DNA of 64,000 bases from assembly GCA_963669155.1 (NCBI GenBank), contig OZ022596.1, positions 835,483-899,482 on the forward strand. The letters are read 5' to 3'. The notes beneath the pieces were generated by a model, which made no database searches, had not been told where the DNA came from, and was given only the letters and a program-made list of their open reading frames with translations. Origin of the DNA: Arbacia lixula (lineage: Eukaryota > Echinodermata > Echinoidea > Arbacioida > Arbaciidae). The stretch's first letter is position 1, and every line of letters starts with the position of its first letter. A program made the position numbers and the translations under genes. Shown here one piece after another: positions 38,251-51,292 of this stretch.

Positions 38251-39130
38251 TGAGTACCAAAGCTGTGTTGACGGTGACCTGTGGGACTGTAATCTTTTCG
38301 TCGTTGGCGGGCGATGTTAACGGTGCAGAACGGACCACCAATTACGTCATTCCTTGGAGCCTCAAGTTCATCATTTTGTTTTCATAACTCACATGAACGT
38401 GATATTGATTTCAAACAAAAGTTGTACAACATAGCATTGTGGGGAAATTAGTGGCTTATAATCGACTGGGCAGAATTTCAAACGCATATGACGTCACAGT
38501 AATGCTGACTTGTATTGGGTACTTAAAATCTGTCTGTAAATGACGAATTGCACAATGCAACTCGCTGTTAGTAACCTGTTGATGTATTTGTTCAAATATT
38601 GACGTGAAAGAAGCTTGGCTTACGTTTTTCATCTCTAATTATAATGACAATGTATAAAACATGTTAGGTGACCCCTGACCCTCCCTCCCCTCATTCCCAG
38701 AAAGAAAACAATTTTTTACAAAGACTTTGCCACGGAAATAAGAACATAATTTATGCAGATTAAACTTTCTTTGAACAGCAATCCTCGAAAGTGACCATGG
38801 TGACAGTAGAAAAAAAAAATTCTGTCCACTGATAATCGATCGTAGAGCTCTCACTGCCTAAAAAAAATACAAGACGCTTTGACCATTCACTGAACCTCAC
38901 AAGGTAATGGTCGGGACTTTGGTGCACCAATTAATCTACTGCTGATGGCATGGGCGGAAATCCCGGGGGGACGACCAATTCGAAGGGGGGGGGGGACACA
39001 ATATCAAATGCCCCCCACCACTATTTTCGGTCCTGCCCCCCCCCCCCCCCACACACACACACATAAAAACACAATGACGTTGACGAGCATGGGAACAAAG
39101 AGACTGAACTGATTTATATTGTTCCGTAAC

Positions 39131-39937
39131 AGTGGGTGCGTTTATACTGATTTTTTTTTTTTTTTTTGGCGGGGGGGGGGGGGGGGGGGCAAATTTAGCG
39201 TTTTGATGCGCGTTTAGATCAAAACGCGGTTGCGGTCATGCTCTTTTTTATCAAACGCCGTTTCGAAACGTCGTTTCAAAATGCGCAAAAAAAGGGTGCG
39301 TTTACGATCACTGATTCTGACTAATCACGTGGGGAAGGCAGTTCGCATTTAAAGTTAGTTAGTTTATTTCTTGATTAAAACCACACCCGTCTAAAGACGA
39401 CCTGCCTAAAAGGCCTATGAGTGATATACATGTACATTAAACAAGAGTAATAGTAGTACATAGTAATACAAAGTAATACAATAATACCAATGTAACAGTT
39501 AGTACACAAGAATGATAACAAAATAGAAGCGCAGTAAAAAAAAAAAGAGAGAAAAAAAAAAGTGGCTAGGTAAAGTATAAAGTAGTCATTCGTTTCTCGA
39601 CAATAATATCTTTTCACGACATGCTAAAGGGAGATGTGCAGAGCTGGCTATTGGACAGCACAGTGAATCTGACGAGATTAGATATAGGAATTGTTGGTAA
39701 ATAGGCAACTGACAAATGAGACTCTTTGTGATTTTAGCTCATCGTATGACGAGTAAATCATAAAACAAGTGAAAGTCATCTTCTACGTCACCGAAATCCA
39801 AGGTATGTTTGCCTTCGCAAATTGAGCTTTAAACAGTACCCCCATAAACGGCGTTTTGGATCAGCGTTTACAAATCTGCGTTTCAAAACGCTAATTCTGC
39901 CTTCGCAAATGGAGCTCAAACGCACCTAGTATCACTG
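39131..39937. mobile_element. Possible element or element pair with GGTGCGTTTA ends
   Basis: ggtgcgtttatactga at the left and aaacgcacctagtatcac at the right are inverted; a third end-like ggtgcgtttacgatcactg lies at 39296. The inner parts are rich in gcgttt/aaacgc blocks. Either one 800-bp element or two short ones. Confidence 0.45.
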
Positions 39938-41178
39938 GTCTAACTGAAAGCAGCCCAGATCAGCCAAGAGCCCGCCAATAGTTTGCGATGGCTATAGATG
40001 TCACCGCCCAAGAATTTTTTTATGATTTTGTGCAAAATTCTTCTAATATACTGAGTCAATTCACCGAGCAACCACTTCATCAGCCCTGCAGAGGTCTGCC
40101 GCGTGTCTTCGGTGTCTTCTGATATCTTCTGCTGCTCTTGGCAGCTCCTTAACTGGTTTCGGCTAGTCTTGGGTGCTCGTAAATATCCTCGCTCTTGAAT
40201 GCTCTTAGTAGGGCCGGATTACGTATAAAGCCACTGTAATTGACATTATATATTTACACAGTAAATGGGTATATTCTACTAATTTCCATCAAAAATATAC
40301 CTGCGTTAGGAATTGTACTATAGGACTTGTATTGCATTGTAGAACGTGTAAGGATTTTAGAACGGCTTCTGTGTAAACTACTTGGTATATTTAGGCAGTA
40401 AATGGACGCATTGTATTGTTTTTCCATCGTACTTATGAATGTGTTATGATTTGCACTTTAGGACTTGTTATGTATTGTAGGTCTTATATATATTTTCCTA
40501 TTATTGTACTTTTTTCATTCGACTTTTCTCGGGAGAATGGACCCCTGCGCCCTCCACTTTAACACAGGAGGTAATAGATTCCACACAACTATTCATGATC
40601 ATGAATTATTGATTTGTATGAAAATAACCAGGAAAACAGGGTACTTTGCCCTTGATCTTTCATAACGCTGATTGTTATACTCATAAAAGGGGAAATAATA
40701 ATACGAATGCAAGTCATGATGGCGTGTTGTTATGCTTGACTTTTCTATTCACGCAGCGCGCTTGAGCAAGCATAAGAAGTATTATTGTGGCTAGAACGCT
40801 AGGTGCTAGTAGACGCCGTTTGAGCTGTTAAAACGAGTTTGCTCGCGAACTGATGCGGACGAGTTCCCGTGTCTGGCGCCGAGCGATCCGTTGAGAAATC
40901 TCCGCCATCTCGATCTTCGGTAAAATGCTAGGCTCGTCGATAAAAAGGAAGGTTTTGTCATAGAGGAAGTGGTAAATGGTGAAAGATCAGCGTAATCAAT
41001 CATCTTTCCAGTGCGGCTGATTAAATCCTGTCAGTACCAGGTGCTGACATCTCCATATCAATAACCACCCAGTTTCTCGCTAATGGGACTGAGCGGGTTA
41101 ACGTACTGATTGGCTGTTAGATACCACGTGATCGATTAACGAAGACGAAGGGAGGGATACCCTTCCCGAAGCAGGAAG
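39938..41178. other. Upstream region of the membrane-protein gene
   Basis: The likely promoter and 5' UTR lie here. The last 400 bases are more GC-balanced than the preceding DNA. No TATA box at a convincing place was found. Confidence 0.4.
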
Positions 41179-41331
41179 ATGGTGAAAGTGGGCTTTAGCC
41201 ACGGGCCCGATGGAGGTCCTGGTGACCCCGAAGACGAGAAACCGAAGGACGTGGAAGGAGGGAAGGATGCCGACGAAGGGGTTGTGGAGAAGGTGGATGA
41301 CATCGGTCCGAAAGAGGGAGTCGACTTACCG
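41179..41331 (+). CDS. Unrecognised type II membrane protein with Thr-rich and Gly-rich ectodomain, coding exon 1 of 4
   Basis: First coding exon of a predicted 812-residue protein, residues 1-51. The ATG at 41179 opens a highly charged Asp/Glu/Lys/Gly-rich, probably disordered tail with no signal peptide. It ends GTC GAC TTA CCG before the donor gtatgt, in phase 0, and joins exon 2 in frame. I do not recognise a family. The layout of the whole protein is cytoplasmic tail 1-110, one transmembrane helix 111-134, linker, 33-residue Thr-rich repeats about 227-436, then a Gly-rich domain to the end. Only the order of segments and the splice sites are seen; a cell-surface or matrix role is inference. 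Confidence 0.7.
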
Positions 41332-41623
41332 GTATGTAAAGTGTATTCTAACTTACAGCCTCCCCCCCCCCCCCCCCCCCCCCCTGTGGAATGCCCTTCC
41401 ACAGAGTTTGAAAACCCTGACGTCAGTGACCAGCTTCACGGGCAACCTAAAGACATACCTGTATAATGGAGCTTTTTGAAATCCAACCATATATGTTTTA
41501 ATTTGTAAAGTTCGTACCTGTATTATATTTTTTTTTCTTTTTTCTCTCTCTTTAATTTGCTCTGAAGCGCCTTGATCATCTAATTAAGATGAAGAGTGCG
41601 TTATATAAATCATATGCATTATT

Positions 41624-41629
41624 TTTATC

Positions 41630-41694
<65 letters not shown>

Positions 41695-41745
41695 CATTAT
41701 CATCATTATTATTATTATTATTATCATCATTATCATTATTATTGT
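41624..41745. repeat. (ATT)n microsatellite
   Basis: ATT/ATC triplets over about 120 bases in membrane-protein intron 1. Asn-rich frames on the minus strand are artefacts. Confidence 0.9.
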
Positions 41746-42739
41746 AATTATTTATCTTGCTGAAGGCCAGGAGTGGGCGTGATGAATTTGGGACATTGAG
41801 ATCTTCAGTCACAGTTCATAACCAATTATCATGTTACCTGTATATATTTTCTAGGATAGGGGAGTGTGAGGAAACGTGAGACAGGGGGAGAGGGAGAGCG
41901 AGAGGGGGGGGGGGGTAGACAAGAGAGTTAAAAGACAGAGAAAATTGATATATAAGGACAGACAAAGTGTGAGATAACAAATATGCAAGAGGTTAAAGTG
42001 ATAATAGTCTACTCAATTTAGTTTGCCCACATGATAGGAAAACTAAACAGTTCATACAGCTTGCATATTACAAACCGAAATGGTATAATACAGTTATGAT
42101 CCCATTTCTAAAACGAAATATATATGGTCAGATCATGTTCATGTAACTGCTACACCGGAACGAATGTGGTGTGAGTTCAGTATACCACTAAGACGATTGG
42201 TATGAAAGTGGTAATGGTGTTTATGTAAAGCTCAGGTTATTGAATAACTACGGTGTTATGTCGGGGAGAACTTTCGATAAACGTTAGCCTCTGACATAAT
42301 GAGTAACTTTTGTTAAGACGACAAGTGTACAAGTATTTTGTATGTAAAGTTTTTAGTTTTGAAACTACGTTTATATTTATCATGTATATGACCGAAACAC
42401 TTCTTCATAATAATTACAGAACATAGTTACCGTCAACCCTTTTGCTAGTTTCAAACCAACATTATGAATCGAATGAAGAATGTTGAAAGAATCTGCCCTC
42501 CGCGCCAATGGTAAAGTAATGTCTCAGAAGGTGCGGAGATGGTGCACCTTAATCATGATGCGTGTCTTGACATTTCATTGTATCTAGTAATAACATTTGT
42601 AAAGCGATATAGATGGTATTGGTTTTGACCAGTTTTTGACGTTTTCATGAGGATACTCATCAATATGTCCAAAATTACATGTGTTTCAATTTGTTGAACC
42701 TTAAGGAATGAAAATGTATTTTCCCTGTACCCCCAACAG

Positions 42740-42832
42740 CCCAAACCGGACACTGGTTCACTGTCGACGGAGGCGCCACCCCCATATGACAACTATTACC
42801 GACCCTACTATGTCTCGGAGATTGACATCATG
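42740..42832 (+). CDS. Type II membrane protein, coding exon 2 of 4 (PPPY motif)
   Basis: Residues 52-82. The acceptor ttccctgtacccccaacag and the donor gtaagac flank a 31-codon phase 0 exon. It holds PPPY at residues 64-67, the PPxY motif that WW-domain proteins such as Nedd4-type ubiquitin ligases bind, followed by a Tyr-rich DNYYRPYY stretch (68-75). Both precede the transmembrane helix and so should lie in the cytoplasm if the protein is type II. The short exon is supported by matching phases on both sides. Confidence 0.75.
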
Positions 42833-42999
42833 GTAAGACATCACGGTAAAGGAGATAGCAGCAATACTGCTGGATCTCTGCTGTGGATACGTTTCCTTCT
42901 TCTTCTTTCGTGTGAGTCAGTAATACTGTATATCAGGCTATTTCTTGAAGCTGCGTAAGTCAGTTGATTTGTGCGTCTTTTCGGCACGATAGATCAGTC

Positions 43000-43270
43000 A
43001 TCCCGTCAAGGGGTTGGAGGTCGGGATAGTGGTACAAGATATGATCTGCCGTCTGCTCGTCTGCACCACAGGTGCATGCCGGTGAATCCCGGAGTTTTCC
43101 AGCGGTACATGCTGGCATTGAATTTCCCATCCCCGGTTCGCAACCGGTTCAGTGTAACACATTTCCTCTGGGGTGGTTCTGCGCCAGCAGGAGCTTCGGT
43201 GCAAGAGGGAACAGTGAAATCCCTGGGGCTAAAGTCGGATCGACAGAGTAGCCCATTTGCAAAAGCCATG
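43000..43270 (-). mobile_element. LINE fragment, C-terminal end of a reverse-transcriptase ORF
   Basis: On the minus strand, KCVTLNRLRTGDGKFNASMY is followed, after a frame change, by ADEQTADHILYHYPDLQP. This matches the familiar C-terminal pattern RLRTGH...HMYR...C.CG...QTADHIL..CP of Jockey-like LINEs. Only about 270 bp remain, inside intron 2 of the membrane-protein gene. Confidence 0.7.
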
Positions 43271-44149
43271 AAACTCGGCAGGAAACTGCAGTATATCCTA
43301 ACAATAACGTGTATGAAATCGAACAGTCATAGCTTCACGAATATATCGTAATATATCATATATCGTTATAGTAGTTTGCCGTGTTTTTCTTTGATACTTT
43401 TCGCATATGTTCAGTAGGCCTAATGATGATTAGTCAATTCTTATTTTGGTCATGCCACAATTCTTCGGTACAACTACATTTTATCAATATTTTTCCGAAT
43501 TAGTCAGACTGGTATTTTAATAGGGGTAAGTTAATCAATTGTTTTTGTACGATTATATATAAAAATATGTTTTCACTTTTCAAGTGTCAGTCTCTGGACA
43601 ATTTTGTTTGACGGCATTTGTTTCGATCAATGAAGGTGAATCAAAAAATAACAATATGACCAAATTCATATTTTTTTCTCCCTCTCTCCCGCTTTCTCTT
43701 TCTCTCTGTCTCTGTCTCTTTTGTTCCTTCCCTGATTTTGTTTTTATATCTTTCTCTTTATTTTACTTTCCTCCCCTCCCGCCCCCCACCCTCTCTCATT
43801 CGTTTTCTTTCTCCCTCTCTCTCTATTGAGGTTAAAGTTTTGTTCACGAATTCAATGCTAGCCGCGAAACGTATAATACGAAAATGGCGCATAAATTTCA
43901 CGATAAAGGACCCATTATTGGAAATATAGTCAATAAGGTAATATTTCCATTCCAAGAAGACTGTGTGATCTCCACTGCGGTGTTAGATGCAATCCCTTTT
44001 CCGTCTTATATTCAAAGAAACAGAACAACGAATATTCCCCGAATTATTCATATATTAATGTATCTTTGTTTGTTTTTAAATGGTGAACCAGTCCATATGA
44101 GTATATACGCCACTTTTAACATTAGTTGAAAACCTAAAGCTTTGCCTTT

Positions 44150-44215
44150 TTTAGGGTCCCCCTCATCCCCCCCCCCTTTCTCTCTTTCTGTTTCTGTCTG
44201 TCTGTCTCTCTCTCC

Positions 44216-44271
<56 letters not shown>

Positions 44272-44875
44272 TTCTCTCTCTCACTTTCTCTTTGTCTCTG
44301 TTAGTCTAGGCTCTAGACGTATTTCATCAGCCCGAATTCGTATACACAGCGCGCGACGAAACTCAGCGCAACGATATCGAGTGATCGCTCGATCGCCGAG
44401 AATTGCCAGCCCTGAGAGTATTTTAGTCGCGCGCTGTGTGTATACGAATTGGGGCTGATAAAATACGTCTAGAACCTAGACTATGTCTGTCCCTGTCTCT
44501 TTACTTTATCCCTTCCCTCTGTCTTTCTGTCTGCCCCCCCCCCCTTTCCGAAATCTGCGAGAGAGATAAGGGGGGGGGGGTGTCTGTCCTGAGATAGGGG
44601 GTTGGAATGAGAGCTCACCTGAGATAGGGGGGTATATTGGGCAGTGTAGTGGATTTAGGGGGGTCTTTACGGCAGGAAAAGCCCGCGAAACGCCCGGGAA
44701 AAGGGGGGGGGGGTGGGTTCAGAAATTTTGGCAGACCTAAGAAAGGGGGTGCTCTCAAAGGCAGAGAACAATCAAAGGCGTGCCCTTGATAAGACTGAGT
44801 GGGGGCGGAGGCGGGGGGGGGGGGCTCTCCCTCTGCCTCGCCTCACCTCTCCCCCTTTCTCTCTCTCTCTCTCTT

Positions 44876-44919
<44 letters not shown>

Positions 44920-44930
44920 GCTCTCGTTAC
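44150..44930. repeat. CT and poly-G tracts around MITE F
   Basis: (CT)n at about 44176-44300 and 44855-44920, and several G runs between 44565 and 44825. The F MITE at 44303-44482 is inserted in the first tract. Confidence 0.85.
44303..44482. mobile_element. Inverted-repeat element F, short MITE form of about 180 bp
   Basis: Ends AGTCTAGGCTCTAGACGTAT and its inverse ATACGTCTAGAACCTAGACT. Arms are about 55 bp with few mismatches, including gtatacacagcgcgcgac. It shares termini with the 1.65 kb copy and sits between two CT tracts in membrane-protein intron 2. Confidence 0.85.
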
Positions 44931-45350
44931 ACGTCTATTGGCATGAATACATACATAGATCAATTGGAGAATGCGCCTCCTTTTCCCACATAATATATCC
45001 CTTTGTTACATTCGTGTTTGATAATCACGGCAATATACTTGATACGGTGTAAGCTCGTACCAGCTAGTACACAGAACTAAACAACAAGTCGTACAATGGT
45101 ATTATTCGATTATAAAGACTCAATTTTCGTATTATGGTGTTTCGCGACCGGCCTTGAATTCGTGAACAGATCATTTCCTCTATTCTTCTCTGAATTCCTC
45201 TTCTCAAAATCTACGAATAAAGTTCAAGATGGTGGATTCAATATCAGAGATACAGTCAGGAAAATAATACTGTCCCACTCCATGAAAATTGTGTGCTTTC
45301 CACTGCGACGTCCCCAAACACACGAGATTATGCAAAGATGTTTAAAGAAA

Positions 45351-45595
45351 TAGAGTACCAAAGTGTGACGTCATTTAAGGATTATTGTCAAGACAACTGG
45401 TTCTAAACAGTACGGGTAGAGCAAGCAGCGGTGATCACCACGGGCATTGTTATTGGGAATACCGGACACGATAGCCCGATAGCCCGATAGCCCGATAGAC
45501 AATATCGGACAGCTAAACCTCTCACTGGAGTGAGTTTGTTTAGAACTAATTGTCTTGACAACATGTTCATGTGACGACATCACTTCGGTACTCTA
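45351..45595. mobile_element. MITE family B, copy 3
   Basis: Starts tagagtaccaaagtgtgacg and ends atcacttcggtactcta. It contains a local triplication of the octamer cccgatag that copies 1 and 2 lack. Confidence 0.8.
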
Positions 45596-46208
45596 TCCCT
45601 TTGAAAGAGGTTTGATTCCTCCATCAATATTCATGCATGGCAGCAGCTCTTAACAATATGACACATACGCGTCATGTCCGTCTGGCTTTTACAATGGGTC
45701 ATGCATACATTTCTGCTTTCGCTGCGTAACTTTATCACGAACTGCTTGTTACGTTGTTAATGAGGACAAGCGAATACCACATTAATTGATACTTTTTTTT
45801 TGGTGAAAATACTAGTTTGGGTGCCGATGGGCACGTTTTTCATGTAGCTTGTCTGAAATTAAATATTTTATAATAACGTTTCCAGAATTTTTTTTCTGGA
45901 GCATCATGAGGAACAGTGTGAAATCGAAACTTTTGTACTGCAGCTTGATATCACGTTTTGAGCCCTTTTACCTTTTGGTAACCAAATTCCTCGATAAAAA
46001 AAATCCCCAAATTTTTCTGCAGATCCTATTTTTGTTAATACGTCAAATCCAGGCAAATTTTATCCAAAGAATCATCGGCGGCAAACATAGGATAAAAAAA
46101 TAAAATCTGTCTAACGCATTATTTTGTGACTAGAAGAAGAGTTCAATGAATCTGCATTAATTGAACGGCTTCTTAATGATAAACCCAAGTTTTCGAGTTT
46201 AACATACT

Positions 46209-46762
46209 TAAAGGGCCCCTGTCATAAAATGTATGTTGACTTCTATTGATGCAACTTAATATGTATATAATAAAACCACTAACTGTTCAATGGAAATATG
46301 TTTCCTATATTTTAAAATAATTTTTCAATATTTTTTTCTCAGCACTGATAAGCCCCGCCCCCAAAACATCCTCCAACTCAAGATTCCCCCTGTGACATCA
46401 TCAGAGGTAGAAATTAGCAGGATAATAGACCAAATTTATGCACAAACTAAACATTGCAATGACTACCTGCAAGTGCTTATAATAGCATCACATAGCCAGC
46501 ACATTTCTGACATAAGGAAACGATTATTCCCACATGAAAGGTTGTTAGATGGTATTGTGTGAAGACATGTGATGCTCTTGTGGGCAGGTGGAGGTAGTCA
46601 TTGCAGTGTTTAATGTGTGCATAAATTCTGCTTATCAAATAAAGAAAAAATATTTTAAAATATAGGACACATATTTCCATTAAACAGTTAGTGATTTTGT
46701 TATGTACATATTATGCTGCATCAACATAAGTCGACATACATTTTGATGACAGGGGACCTTTA
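46209..46762. mobile_element. Inverted-repeat element D, copy 2
   Basis: Starts aaagggcccctgtcataaaa and ends tttgatgacaggggaccttt, inverted termini. Inner inverted pairs include aactgttcaatggaaatatg against atatttccattaaacagtta. The small frames within are by-products. Confidence 0.75.
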
Positions 46763-46794
46763 AACTCTTGCAAGACGCATGATTGGGAAAATGC

Positions 46795-46935
46795 TATGGA
46801 GGTAGTCTGGCTTCCAGGCGGTTAGGCATTTTCAATCATAGCTACAGTACTCAGTAAACGGGTCTGGCTGCAGTAGACTAACAATTCTCACGTCTTCCTC
46901 AGCCTCGCCAAACGAACTGAGAAAGATGGAGAATA
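46795..46935 (+). repeat. Dispersed repeat N, copy 3
   Basis: Carries ccaggcggttaggcatttt, acgggtctggctgcagtaga and cgaactgagaaagatgg. Confidence 0.55.
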
Positions 46936-47199
46936 GTACAGTTTACTGGCTAGTCTTAACGTACCAGACTCAAATTGTAAGTCTTAATGGAAAATTCTTC
47001 GCAGCCTGAAAGATAGGCTACTTGGACGAAACAAATAGTTGCGTGCAGGGCGAAGAAAGCAAAGTGTTGCAATTGTTGAAAACACAAAGACCGTGATATT
47101 ACGATCGCGCCGCATAAACCCATAATACATGAAGCGGTCATCAAGTACAGTACTGACGACATATTTTGACAGGTCCCTCGAATGTAAATAGTACCCGCT

Positions 47200-50100
47200 G
47201 TTACCAAATTCCCGCTTGACTGAGCAACAAGCTTGAAAGAGAGTTTAATCCCTTAAGTACCAAGCCAAGACAAGCCCATTGTCGTATTGCACATGTCATA
47301 CATATATAACGCCGGGAGGATTCTGTTTGATTAACAATTAAAGCTGATTTTAATCAAGAACACCGGGGGGTGGGGGTTATGAAAATGATTTTTTGTCTGG
47401 TTTGAACAAAAGGGGTCTGGAAACGTTGTTTATCTCGCCTGAACAAAAGAGTTTGTAACCTGGGGCACGTGTATGAGTACGTGACATTGGCAAAGCTATT
47501 TGTGACAGGTAACGACCACAGAAGACGACACGATCCGATCAGTCGTGCAACTCTGCGACTGGCTGGAACGCAGGACTCGGTCATTGGATTTGTGCAAGAA
47601 CGTGACGTCACATTTCCATTCGTAGGCCCGGCCATTTTACGACTACAGACTTGTGGCAAAATCATGTCGTCTGTGACGGCTAGCCCTTCAGGCATAGGGA
47701 TAGACTCAGAAAGAAGAATGGAGGGTAATTATGGGAACCGCCATCGTGGCAAAATCGTTCTGCCGTTCTTGGTTCCCGGTGGGACGGCCGAGTGCGAGTG
47801 ATCTGTATTGTGACGTCACCCCACTCTCAATCACATGGGTTGTTTAAAGTTATATAAACCCCGCATGTACGATATCAACTACAACTCGAAGGAGCCATTA
47901 TGCATTTTATGGGAATGATGCATTAATGACGTATACAGAGTTAACCGTGTCTCGAGCGATAACTGTTGCTGAGCAATCGGAGTTCTTTTATGATAAAAGA
48001 ATAAAAAAGCTTGCCACTTCGCATATTTCACAAAAACAGAGACTTATGGCGGTCTGCACGAAACCCGCCCCCCCCCCCCCCAAAAAAAAAGAAGAAATAA
48101 AATGAAATAAATAAATGAATGAATAATACCTATTGTAATCCGGGTTCCGAACTCCGAATTTATTCATGCGGGGCTAGGTAATTATTCGTATGCTTCACTT
48201 TTTGCTTTTGACATATTTGGAAGAATCGTACCAGGAAGTACCGGGATGAGGCGTTGTAATAGATAGAAACAACCATTAAACTAATAATTTGAAAACCGAA
48301 TTTCAAGGGAAAGGAACCAAGGAATAAGATTTGTTCAAGGATTTTTTTTCATTACTTTGAGTGAATATGAACATCTGTTATTCTATCTGTTTAACTTTTT
48401 ATATTGCTATGGAGACAAAAAGTCTGAATCTAAATTGTATATCTGAACTCGTACACAATATCATACATTTCTATCCATGTATCCTTATAATAGAAAGGCT
48501 ATATTAATACTCTCCTGGCTAGGGAGTACCAAAAAGAAAGAAAATTAGGTAGCCAAATCCACACTCGTCATTAGCAGCCAGGGTGTGGTAATGATTTTAG
48601 AAAATAGATTCGTTTCTGAATCAGAGGTAAGACGGTAAACGTAAAACGTCTGATCCTGGCCGAACGAATCCACTGACTAATATGTTTCAAACTTTCAATA
48701 GTGAAGAAATATCAAGAAGAGTATTTTAACCATGGATACAAATCCAACGGTTTTAGTTGATATTTGACTTTCTGAAAAGATGCTGGTCGATGGTTTAATT
48801 CACTTGTATGAGGACTAACATTACTTTCGGTTTTATCTGATATAGTGTATGCAGCTTCACTTACACTGCCTCAACCTTGTCATGCTTGTGGAATTTCCCG
48901 GAACACTTAAAAAAACATCGATTCAATTAATGCATTTAAGATCGCTTTAAAATACGATTTTATTTAACATCTAATGTAGACCGGTACGCATTTTTGTAGA
49001 GACCGATTACATGTTGTATCTTGTATCATGCACGTCTTTCTCTACAGCGCATTATGTACATGTTCAATCAGCATGTGTTCTATGTGTCATACGTTATATA
49101 AGAATCGCTTGTAGTTATGATATATGGTTCGATTTAATTCTATTTTATTCTATTCTTTCTTCATTTAACAAACAATATAAAGATAATAATTTAAACAAAA
49201 TAATTTTTCATGAACAATGAAAAGAAGGTATCATCAGAAAGCCGATGGCTTGTGAAGTGTGATGACCTTTGACATCTACGGTTCACTACACATTGAATAT
49301 ATAAGTATATAGTCTATAATACAATTGACCGGTAGATAGATGAACCAAAATACACAAATTACATAAAAACACGCACTTTAAAAATACATCAAAGAAAACT
49401 AATACAAACATAAAACATACACACAAACAAAAACAAAAAAACATAAAGAAATTATCAGCAGCTAAGACAATACACAATAGAGTCAGCAATTTGCAAAAAT
49501 CGAAATGTCAAATATAATGCGCCAATGCTCCTCCCCGCGCCTCGTCGGCCACTCGAACTACAACAAAATCTATAGCTACGCACCACCAAAGGAAGGTCAA
49601 GCATTTATTATAGACATAAACGTCACAATCAAGAGGAATTTGTGTAAAGTATTTGCTCGCTCCCCTGGAATCCCCCTTTCTCACAGTCCATCGCCTGCTG
49701 ATCCAGTCTGCCTTTGTCTGACGAGGTGAAATCAAGCCAGGCATATAAGGCGTACCATGATGTGCCTTTGTGTATACTTAATGCCTTTCATTTCGTAAAC
49801 AGACCCCCCCCCCATCCCCCCTCCCACACCCCCAAAACAAAGAAAAAAAGAGATGTGTTTAGAAACTAGGCAAGTACAATGGTACCTGAGTCTTTTGTTG
49901 TTCGTAGGGTATTTGTAGGGTATTAATATATAATATTTTTGTAGGGTATTTGATATAAGGAAGAGCAACAATTAGTATTTGTATACTCCCACCTTCTCCA
50001 CGTAGGCAATGAGAGATACAGACAGATAGACAGACATACAGACATACACAAGCAGATAGAAAGGACGGTTGTGTTGTTCAAAGCAGAATAGAGACAAATG

Positions 50101-50520
50101 CACATGTAAATTCTGGTCCCTAGTTGCTGTAGAAAGTAAGGCAATTTTTTGTGTGTAATACGTTGTTATACAGTCATGCACGTTTTTCTGCCCTGTAACT
50201 CTAACAACTGACAACAATTAACAGGGAAGGAAATCCTGAAACCTATTAGTAAAAAGGGGAATTTCACATTGCACACCTTTTATTTATCTAAATTGCACGT
50301 ATTTTATGTATTTGTTGTATATATTTTATAAAAAGGCCTGTTTTAAGCACTACCTTACACTGTAAAATGGCCTGTGCGTTAAAAACTGTAAAGACCATCT
50401 ACTCATTCAGACCGCAAATTATATCTCGCTTTATCGGTCTGTGGTATACAATTGTATAATCATAATTGTGCTTTATTCAGAATGAAACTGTCTTTATTAC
50501 TTTGTTTTCAGATGAAACAA
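47200..50520. other. Middle of membrane-protein intron 2
   Basis: Two overlapping frames on opposite strands (47354-47695 and 47469-47801) lack domains, and I do not call either. The rest is AT-rich and unassigned. Confidence 0.45.
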
Positions 50521-50526
50521 AATTTC

Positions 50527-51030
50527 TAAAGTGAGAGTTCACCCTGAAATTAAGTTGGTTTCAATAAAAGCAGACACATGATAGTATCATATTAATCAAG
50601 TTTTTATGAAAATCCGTCAAAGGATAAGAAAGTTGCGATTTTAAAAGTTAAAGTTTTGTGACGTCACGTGCGAGGTGCTCTCCCATATGTTATATGCATT
50701 TTTCTTAAATGTCCATTTTCTCAACAAAAAAAAATGCATTGTTTTACCTGTGCATTTCATACATTATTAGACAACACGTTTTTACACACAAACCTGTATG
50801 GAAACCAAATATTTCGTTTTCAAAAACAGCAAAAATAGCAAAAGTATTATACAACACGCAAGATATTGGAGAGCACCTCGCACGTGACGTCACAAAATCG
50901 AAATGTAACAAAATCCTAACTTTCTTATCCTATGATCAATTTTCGTCAAACCTTCACTTGTATGTTTCTTTCAGATTTCTTGTTTTTTAATTAAAAAACC
51001 TCTTAAATTTCAGGGTGAACTATCCCTTTA
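50527..51030. mobile_element. MITE family C, copy 2
   Basis: Starts gagttcaccctgaaattaag and ends aaatttcagggtgaactatc, inverted ends. Arms include aaatccgtcaaaggataaga and gtgacgtcacgtgcgaggtg with matching inverses. It lies 90 bases before membrane-protein exon 3. Confidence 0.8.
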
Positions 51031-51120
51031 ACTCCAACATTATCGGGCCTTCAAAACTAAATTGGCTTACTACATGATGCCATGCCAATGCCAATGAAAC
51101 TGTTCTCATTTTCTTTGTAG

Positions 51121-51282
51121 ACCAAACTGGCGAAGTATGACGTGGAATCCCTAAAGGGCTCGGCAACGATGGCGCGCAAGGTGACGTCATTCTTCGAGAG
51201 GAAGTATGTCATCTACGCCGCGGTCGTAGTCCTTCTCGTCATCGTGTTCGCATTGGCAGTCTTCATGCTGACCTATATGAAA
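51121..51282 (+). CDS. Type II membrane protein, coding exon 3 of 4 (transmembrane helix)
   Basis: Residues 83-136, a 54-codon phase 0 exon between ttttctttgtag and gtaagaacc. The basic stretch MARKVTSFFERK (99-110) precedes a hydrophobic helix of about 22 residues (YAAVVVLLVIVFALAVFML, within 111-134). Positive charge on the N-terminal side and the lack of a signal peptide predict type II topology, with the C-terminus outside. The codons are GC-rich compared with the flanking introns, as expected for a real exon. A MITE copy begins ten bases after the donor. Confidence 0.8.
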
Positions 51283-51292
51283 GTAAGAACCA

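Larger units (their letters stand above)
35689..38320. repeat. Dispersed repeat P, three short copies
   Basis: The segment gggactg(t/c)aatgttttcg plus tcgttagcgggcgatgtt occurs at about 35693-35751, 37950-38001 and, altered, 38281-38320, all in direct orientation. Confidence 0.6.

Noticed and set aside
47354-47801. Two overlapping frames of 113 and 110 codons on opposite strands
   Set aside because: No domain, no supporting splice sites, and the location inside a large intron makes either unlikely to be a gene.
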